Shown here one piece after another: positions 57,490 to 64,000 of a stretch of 64,000 nt of DNA. Numbering within the stretch: position 1 is the stretch's first letter; every line of letters starts with the position of its first letter. This stretch comes from Theristus sp. LFF4_11 (Eukaryota; Nematoda; Chromadorea; Monhysterida; Xyalidae). The DNA lies in contig JASANC010003385.1 of the NCBI GenBank assembly GCA_030248135.1, positions 62,001-126,000 of the forward strand. The letters are read 5' to 3'. Below the pieces are notes generated by a model. It did not search any database. It saw only the letters and a list, made by a program, of their open reading frames with translations, and was not told the origin of the DNA. Made by a program: the position numbers and the translations under genes.

Positions 57490-60400
57490 TCACCATCCGC
57501 CGTATAACGCGCTGAAATACTCTTGATCACTGAGTTCCTTCGTGTAGATGCCAAAGTCGGTGGCAATCGCGAGCACGTACAGCGCCGTGAACGCAGCGAA
57601 CGCCAGCGGAAAGATCACCCGCGAATAGCGATCGATGTTGCGTGCCAGGCGTCGCTGCCGCAGGGCGCACCAGTCGCGGTGGCGTTGTTGCTGTGCCTCT
57701 TCCAGACGGTCGTCGATGATCGAAACGGGCTGCCCGGTCGCCAGGAACGCGGTGCAACGAAACGAACTCGCGACACCGTTCGTCACCACGCCGCAGCAGC
57801 GATGATGATGACCGGGAATGTTTGATGGCGATTGCGCCTGAGGCGGCAGTTCAAGCTTGTCGTTCTCCGCCTCTTCCGATGGGGCTTGCGTGCGCGTCGA
57901 CGAACACTTGGAAGGACTCCTCCGAAGCGATGATCTGAAAACAGTAAAAAAATGTTATATACGTTCAACATGCAGCCAATTGGCCACAATAATAAACCAC
58001 AATAACAATTCCATTCTCAGTGGAACACGCCGGCCGAAAGCTTCTTTGGGTCGTCTGTTCCAAGAGACAGCTACCGTAAAGTCTTGCATATAAGGTCTCC
58101 TTATATAAAATTGAAAATCAAAAATTTCTGAAAAAAGTGGAATTTTGTGTGACAACCTTATAAGTGGAAGGAGGTCTTATAAAGCGAACATTAAGAATTC
58201 CGGGCCTTATAAACGGAGTGGGATTTTGACCAAGTCAAAATTTTTATTTTTTTTGCTTTCCCGCCGTGTGACATTCCGCCCACTTTTGGGTGGGGTCTTA
58301 TAACTGGGAGGAACCTTATATGCAAGACTTTACGGTATTTCTATAGCACATGTAAACAGTTTTCAACACGTTCGACCACAGAATCACTGCATGATCGTAG
58401 AATGGAGTGTGCCCCATTATGTATTTCCGACCTATTATTATCATTGTGTTTCATTCGCTCGCCGCGTGTTGCGATTTCGCGAACAATCAGAAACTGAAAC
58501 AGCGTCAGCGCGGCGAACACGACGGAGGTGGCGTGCCAGACGTTCAGCGCCGTCACGTACGCCACTTTCAGCGTTTGCGTGAGCGCCTGAAATTGAAGAT
58601 CACCGTTTTTTCTCAAACCGAGGGAAGAAGTGGATAGAAGAGCTTGGGTTGGCTTGTGGCCACGCATATATTCGTAAAAACGATGTTATACGTCAGTTTT
58701 TGCTTTGTGCGCTGCGGACGGACACCGCGAGGGCTGGACACCGGATACAAGAGAACTGTTGGTTGGGGGTTTTAGGCAATGTTTCTAGCCTGGGCTAACC
58801 CAGAAAAGCGTACAGAACGCCGTCGAGTAGGGCGCCCATCGTCATTGAGTGTCTACATCCCTCGGCGGGGGTTCGATCCCCCAAAACGAACAGACAAAAA
58901 AAAGTCTCAACGCGCTACCACCAGGGTGACGGTGCTATACGACTGTGAGCAAAAGTAGATTACATGGAACCTGCCGTCAGAATGGTGAAGCGCTTTCAGT
59001 CTTTCTGACTTTGGCTGCCCTGCCACAGCCAAAGCAAAACCGACGGAACCGTTACGCAATGTTTGTAACGCACTGACTGCAAAGCGCTGCGATAAAACGT
59101 GTTTTCAGTGACCGTTGATATTCACGAAGGCACGGACGGACGTTGATAGACCATAATGGTGTCTGAAAGGATTCCGCCGGTGTCCTGTCTGCGTTGGTGT
59201 CCCGCGTGACGTCCCGAAAATAAAAGTGGCAACGCCACCGTCGGCGTTTTTGGGGTGCCACCATTTCCGGGACACGGACACCGCGCAGGGCAACCGCAGG
59301 CGGACGGGACACCCGGACACCTATGTATTCCAGAAACCCTTCTCAGCGTGCATCCAATGCAATGGACCCAATTCTGGTCTCTGCCGCTGTCGATTGTCGG
59401 AATTCTATGGACCAGGACCAAGCAGTCTCACAAACCAACCAGCGTCATCAGCGTCAACACCGGCGTCAGCCCGAGCGCCACTCGCACTTGGTTGTCGCGG
59501 TGATCAAGCCAGAAGGACACCCACGACATCGAGACGACGCACACGGACGGCAGATAGGCGGTCATGTAGTAGTACATCTGACGGCGTTGCAGGGTCAGTC
59601 GAATGACGGCGCAATTCTCTGCGCACCACAACGAGCAGCGCTGCTTTTTGTCAGTCAGTTACAGGTTTGTTCGCTAGAATCAGCCAATCAACGATGATCA
59701 GACACGCTAAAAATTGTGTTGTCCGTGTGTGTGTGTCGTGTACCGGAAATACAGTTGTCAAAAAAACTTCGAGTGTGGTGGTGTTGCCGCTCGGGGAACT
59801 GCGCGCGGGCCACCGAACGTCTGTTCAAACACCGTTTTTAGCGTGTGGTGTGTGCGCGCGTGATTTTAGATTTGATGATGAGTTTGACTTGAAAAAAAAA
59901 CAGCAAAAGCTCACTGTTGCTGACGTCCACCGTGCATTCATCGGCCATAATTTCAGTGATTGAAAATTCGGACGGAGTGTGGTTGCTCTGCACGGTTATC
60001 GTTCTGTGTGACAACCACTTCAAATGGCGTGGTTCGTTGTTAAAACCTGAAAAAGTTACCTGCAGTTTGTATCTGTTTTTATTTAAAAAACTTTAAAAAG
60101 AATGACCGATTTGCTGGTGGTGTGATGCTGTTCACAGAGATTTGCGCTTTTCTGCATTTGTACAATGTGTTCTGTGTTGGCTGATGTTGATGAAAAGAAG
60201 CACAAACCGCTTTGAAAAAACAGACGACATTTGTGGCGGTCAAACGGATACAGCGTCAGATCAAAGTGGCAGTCGATCTTGTACGTTAATCTGAAACATT
60301 ACATTTTTTTATTCATGGTCAGAATTCCAACCGCTTGCATCCAAGAGCCGTCTCTTTGTTTATCCCTACTATCTATTCAGAAAATCTGTAGACATCAAAG

Positions 60401-61249
60401 TATCAGATACATTGTACATTGTACAGTATATCCAAGATGCGACACCCGACTTTCACATACAGTACCAAGAGCGGGTTCTCACCTATCCAATTTCCGACTC
60501 TCATTGAGTCCTCGGAACCAAAATAAAAGACCATACCTTAGTGCCATGATTCCCTTCCATGCATTGTCTCGTTCGATGCGCTTGTAAACAAGAATCCGGT
60601 TACCCTCCAGTTGTGCGGCGTCCGCCAAACGATTCTCCGATTTGTCATTGACCATGAACAGACGCGGCACGTCCAGCTGCAGCGCCTGACGTTGCGCCTG
60701 ATTCAGGGAGTGATACTCAACGGCGGTAGTCTCGTTTGTGTCGAAGAACATCAACGCCAGCATCACCATTGTCAACACCTGCAACCGGTTGAGTGAGACA
60801 CATTTTTATTGCTCGTTTTGTAGTTGGTTATGCGTGAATCAAGGAAAATTATTTTCACTTTCGTTTTTATTGATGAACTGGCTGGAAAACAAGAATGAAC
60901 AAATTGTTGTGAAGAAATGTACACAGCAAAAGAGTGTTGGCTTGTTGGTAACAGCTGACCATTATGTTCTATATTGGAGCGCGCTTATCAGCCGCATCAG
61001 AGTCATCAGACAGCCAATCAGCGCCCGGATCTACAGTTGTATCTACCAATGAACGCTCACATTTGATTCAATGTCCGGGTTATTGATGTGCTCAATGACG
61101 ACGGCCAGCTCGACCACGGATTCTTCGTTGGTGCTGTTTCGCAAACTGCCCGCTGATTGGTTGGACGCTTCCTCGGTTGCACCAATCAGCGTCGTCATCG
61201 TTGCAACACTGAGGAAAACGCACAGACGACAGACAGACGATCGTTCCAT
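57490..61249 (-). CDS. Cys-loop ligand-gated ion channel subunit, probably anion-selective
   Basis: Exons are 61249-61061, 60778-60537, 60290-60226, 60046-59915, 59618-59440, 58586-58432 and 57934-57490, in frame, 468 residues. It is a neurotransmitter-gated plasma-membrane channel of the pentameric family. A signal peptide (LCVFLSVATMTTLIGA) is followed by the ligand domain with the 13-residue Cys loop CHFDLTLYPFDRHKC, M1 (YYYMTAYLPSVCVVSMSW), M2 (VRVALGLTPVLTLMTL), M3 (ALNVWHATSVVFAALTLF), a Ser/Pro-rich loop and M4 (IFPLAFAAFTALYVLAI). The junction after M2 is the least certain; an alternative donor 8 nt downstream also exists. The M2 lead reads DNQVR instead of the PAR typical of glycine/GABA/glutamate chloride channels. 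Introns carry a SINE and two MITEs. The ligand cannot be deduced. Confidence 0.87.
58074..58335. mobile_element. MITE with perfect 23-bp inverted repeats (CCGTAAAGTC)
   Basis: 262 bp flanked by TA. The outer 23 bases at each end are exact reverse complements (start CCGTAAAGTCTTGCATATAA). Several CTTATAA/TTATAAG units recur inside. It lies in the intron between the last two exons of the channel gene. Confidence 0.93.
58789..58935 (-). repeat. tRNA-derived SINE, copy 7
   Basis: On the minus strand it gives CACCCTGGTGGTAGCGCG, GGGGGATCGAACCCCCGCCG, CGATGGGCGCCCTACTCGAC and GTTCTGTACGCTTTTCTGGG. The B box here (GGATCGAACCCC) is the closest in the window to the tRNA consensus. It lies in the channel gene's exon 5 to 6 intron. 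Confidence 0.85.
59179..59321. mobile_element. Inverted-repeat element with GGTGTCC ends
   Basis: GGTGTCCTGTCTGCG at the left faces CGGACGGGACACCCGGACAC at the right, and an inner GACGTCCCG faces CGGGACACG around GGCAACGCCACCGTCGGCG. It lies in the channel gene's intron. Confidence 0.6.
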
Positions 61250-61462
61250 CGCGTTGCAATTTTGTTTTTTTTCCTTTTTTCAATTCAGTCAGTCTTCAAA
61301 AACAGATTTTAAAACTGACGTTTAATTTTAACCATTTTTAAACTTTGAAGTTCGATCTTTGTGTTGGGAAATGGAAAAATACAAAAAAAACTCAGTGGGT
61401 TGTTTGTGAGAAAGAGGACCACCGTGTGTTGTCCAAGCTGTTATTAGGTTAACCACAGTGTA

Positions 61463-62073
61463 CAGGGTGATCCAAAAAACTACACAATAAGTATCGGCTC
61501 TAACTCGCCAACGACAGGATGGTTTGTGCTGAAATTTCAGCCAAACATCACACATACATACAATTGTAGCTTTTTATTTTATCTAGATATGTGTTAAAAT
61601 TAGTCTGCCTTATAATGATGAATGCCAATCAAAACAGTGAAAACGCGAAAAAAATTCAAATTTCGCGCCAAATACAGTAGTACACAGTTTCAGCGCACGT
61701 AGCACTCAATAGGTTTGGCTGTGAATTGTTGTTCCATTACTTTCAAAAAGAACAATGCAGGAATCGTTTTTTATGTTTTTCCTGGCACAATTTTCTCTTG
61801 AATCACTGTTTTGTTTGTTGCAGCAGCGAAGCCACCGATTTTTTCCTGGTTTTGCTGCATTGAAACATGGATTGTACCACTGAGCACTAGGTGTTCTCTG
61901 CGTTTTTGCAATTTCGTAAGCTACAAATGACGGATTGCCATGAAATTTTAACGCAAAAAATACAAAGCTACACACTGTATGTGTGATGTTTGGGTTAAAA
62001 TTTCAGCCCAAGCCATTCACCCGTTGGCGAGCTACAGCCAATTCTTATCGTGTAGTTTTTTTGAATCACCCTG
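61463..62073. mobile_element. Mariner-like non-autonomous element
   Basis: 611 bp. Ends CAGGGTGATCCAAAAAACTA and its complement TAGTTTTTTTGAATCACCCTG. The inverted region continues for about 110 bp (ACATCACACATAC facing GTATGTGTGATGT). A TA precedes the left end; the right flank is TT. The CAGGGTG lead is typical of mariner inverted repeats. No transposase frame is present. Confidence 0.85.
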
Positions 62074-64000
62074 TTTGCACAAAATCGTGATTGTCAGTTG
62101 GAGGGACCGGTTTTTCTGTGGCTCCAATTTCCTTTTGGACGCACTTTCCCGTTCCAAGAGCGACAATCGCACGGAAATTGCGGCGGAAAATCTGGTCGGT
62201 CGAGACCCAAAGCAGGATAAAACCTGTTGACCATACGCAGTTTATGACTGGCTTCGACGTTTGTTTTGACACACTGTTTGACACGTTTGTACACAGACAA
62301 GCAAACAAATATTTTGTCAAAAGGAAAGAAAAAGCATCACCGTTTTTTTGCTGAGAACCTCTGAAATAAGCTAACGGACGCTCCAGATTAATAAAAAGTG
62401 CTCATTTTGCCGCTAGTTTGAGGTTATAAAACGAACACGAAAAGTTGTCGTACATATCTCGACAGAGGCAGTGAAAAATGTGCTGATTTACATACCAAGC
62501 TAGATTGTTTTTTGTTTAGTTATATCTTAGTCGCACAACAATTTCAACCGGGGTCTTTTTTTAGCATAAGTAATCACCGACTTCGCAATGTTTCGACAAC
62601 AGCGAATAAAGAAGACATTTTTGAGAAAAAAGTTTCCGACAAAAAGTCAAAGATGTACTTGCACGTTTCAGAAATAATGGACTGAGCGAATCAAAAGCGA
62701 AAATTGCCAGACTGTCCACCTCTCTAATCTTTAAGTGAAGCTTTTTGGATTCCAATTGTCAAGTCGAATTTACTGCTGGATTCAAAAATGTTCGCAAATG
62801 AAGTATGGTTTCTACTGGTGTTACCATATTGGCTTTCGACGCGATCTCGTACACACTCGTACGCACGTACATACTGTGTTTCCGCTGACGGTGACAAAAT
62901 GCGATGATAAAATACACATGACTTTGATGGGCTTGTGTGGTCATGTGGCTGCACGGCACCGCAGCGTTCGAATGTCAACGTTTTGTCACTTTGTTCGGGC
63001 TGTTCTCGTACAGCCCCCTTTATATTAAAAATTAGCCTGTCTGTGGCAAGATCAGTTTTGTCGCAAATGTTCGTAATAGAATTGGTTCGACTACTCTTTG
63101 CGAGTTTTTTTAATCGTGGGCAATAATTTTCGCAGTTTGGACCGCTGAGACAGCATCAACCAAGAAATTTCTGTTGATGTTGTCCAGAATGATAAAAAAT
63201 TCCCATTCTCTGTTGAAACGATGGGAAAATTTTCCTATTTAGCACGCAAATTATATCGGAAAACTTTTTTCTGAGTGGAAGTCGCAGGTAGCTGACACCG
63301 GAGAAACGGCAATTCTAATGCTTTGAGAAGCAAAACAATGCACCTCAGAAGCAATGTAATGCTGCAACAAAAATGCGCAATTTTCTAAGCTTTATTTTGG
63401 TAGAAAGTAGCATTTTTGTAGGTAGCATTACTTTAGCAATAAAATCAAAAAAAAAGCTGAAGCTTTTTTTGGGAATTTTTTTGGCGCTTTTTTGCAGCAT
63501 TTTTATAGTGCTGGTGCACCCGGTATACACGGTGTTGCGTTGTTTTGTAAATACCACACTTAGTCAAAATTTGACCCTCTCTCTGCATGCATTTGACCGT
63601 CGTCTGCCAAGGTTTGCTGCACACTAACTTTGCTGGCAATTGCTGGCCACCAAAAGCCAAAAATAAGACCCAATGCACTCGGTTATGTCAGATTTGTCCT
63701 AAGGTCATAAAACTACATGAAGTATCTAAAAAATAGCTCAGAGGAAAGAAAGTTACTGGTAACCAATTTTACAAAGATGTGGCAACTTGAGAGTATCATC
63801 AATGAAAGGGCAACAACAGAAAAAGAGCTGCAACAAAACGATGTTCACAGAGAGCGACACTGGTTATTTCTGAATTATTGGCAAGCATCCAATGATAATA
63901 TCTAACAAGGCACAAATTGGAAAAAAATCCTTGCATTCACCTGTCGAGTTGCAACTTTTCTACCAAAATAAAGCTGCGTTTGACCACAAAAATGCTTTCA
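62074..64000. other. No gene seen to the window end
   Basis: AT-rich sequence. Frames up to about 97 codons lack coding composition and splice support. Nothing recognisable. Confidence 0.55.

Noticed and set aside
1..64000. CRISPR arrays, bacterial operons, phage genes
   Set aside because: None seen. Spliced genes and SINE/MITE content show eukaryotic nuclear DNA; short repeats are transposon ends or microsatellites.

Overview
The window is nuclear DNA of an animal. Genes are split by GT-AG introns, many of them 60-800 bp, and the exons are GC-rich at third codon positions while introns and intergenic DNA are AT-rich. Gene content is metazoan: a Cys-loop receptor, a secreted phospholipase A2, a TBC/TLD protein of the TBC1D24/Skywalker type and an IL-17-like secreted ligand. 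I could not fix the phylum. A nematode or other ecdysozoan is possible, but no marker in the window decides it. No rRNA or free-standing tRNA gene was seen.

Layout, left to right. On the minus strand, 275-1843 and 4922-6835 hold two similar single-pass membrane-protein genes. On the plus strand, 10007-16469 encodes a secreted cysteine-rich protein with two tandem IL-17-like domains; its 4.3-kb second intron carries a 3.2-kb giant palindrome. On the minus strand follow UQCC1 (16961-20260) and a 22-exon USP5/USP13-type deubiquitinase (21177-29183). From 29.4 to 36.5 kb lies a mosaic of nested transposons and extreme poly-G/poly-C repeats. On the plus strand follow TBC1D24 (about 36832-44850), MPDU1 (46425-49284) and TIMM29 (50052-50941). 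On the minus strand follow an orphan EGF exon (53320-53459), a secreted PLA2 (55361-56502) and a Cys-loop ligand-gated channel (57490-61249). I see no gene in the last 2.7 kb.

The genes form no single pathway. They serve mitochondrial complex III assembly (UQCC1), inner-membrane protein import (TIMM29), ubiquitin recycling (USP5), ER glycosylation (MPDU1), synaptic vesicle traffic (TBC1D24), ion-channel signalling and secreted signalling. Spacing between same-strand neighbours is roughly 0.8-1.6 kb, so there is no evidence for tight operons.

The most unusual content is the mobile DNA: at least eight families of short inverted-repeat elements, a tRNA-derived SINE in about seven copies, and two long-inverted-repeat elements flanked by exact 9-bp direct repeats (a Mutator-like signature). 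One element family shows filled and empty TA target sites inside the window itself. The IL-17-like gene appears to have arisen by duplication of an intron-containing domain, since both domains are split at the same codon and phase.
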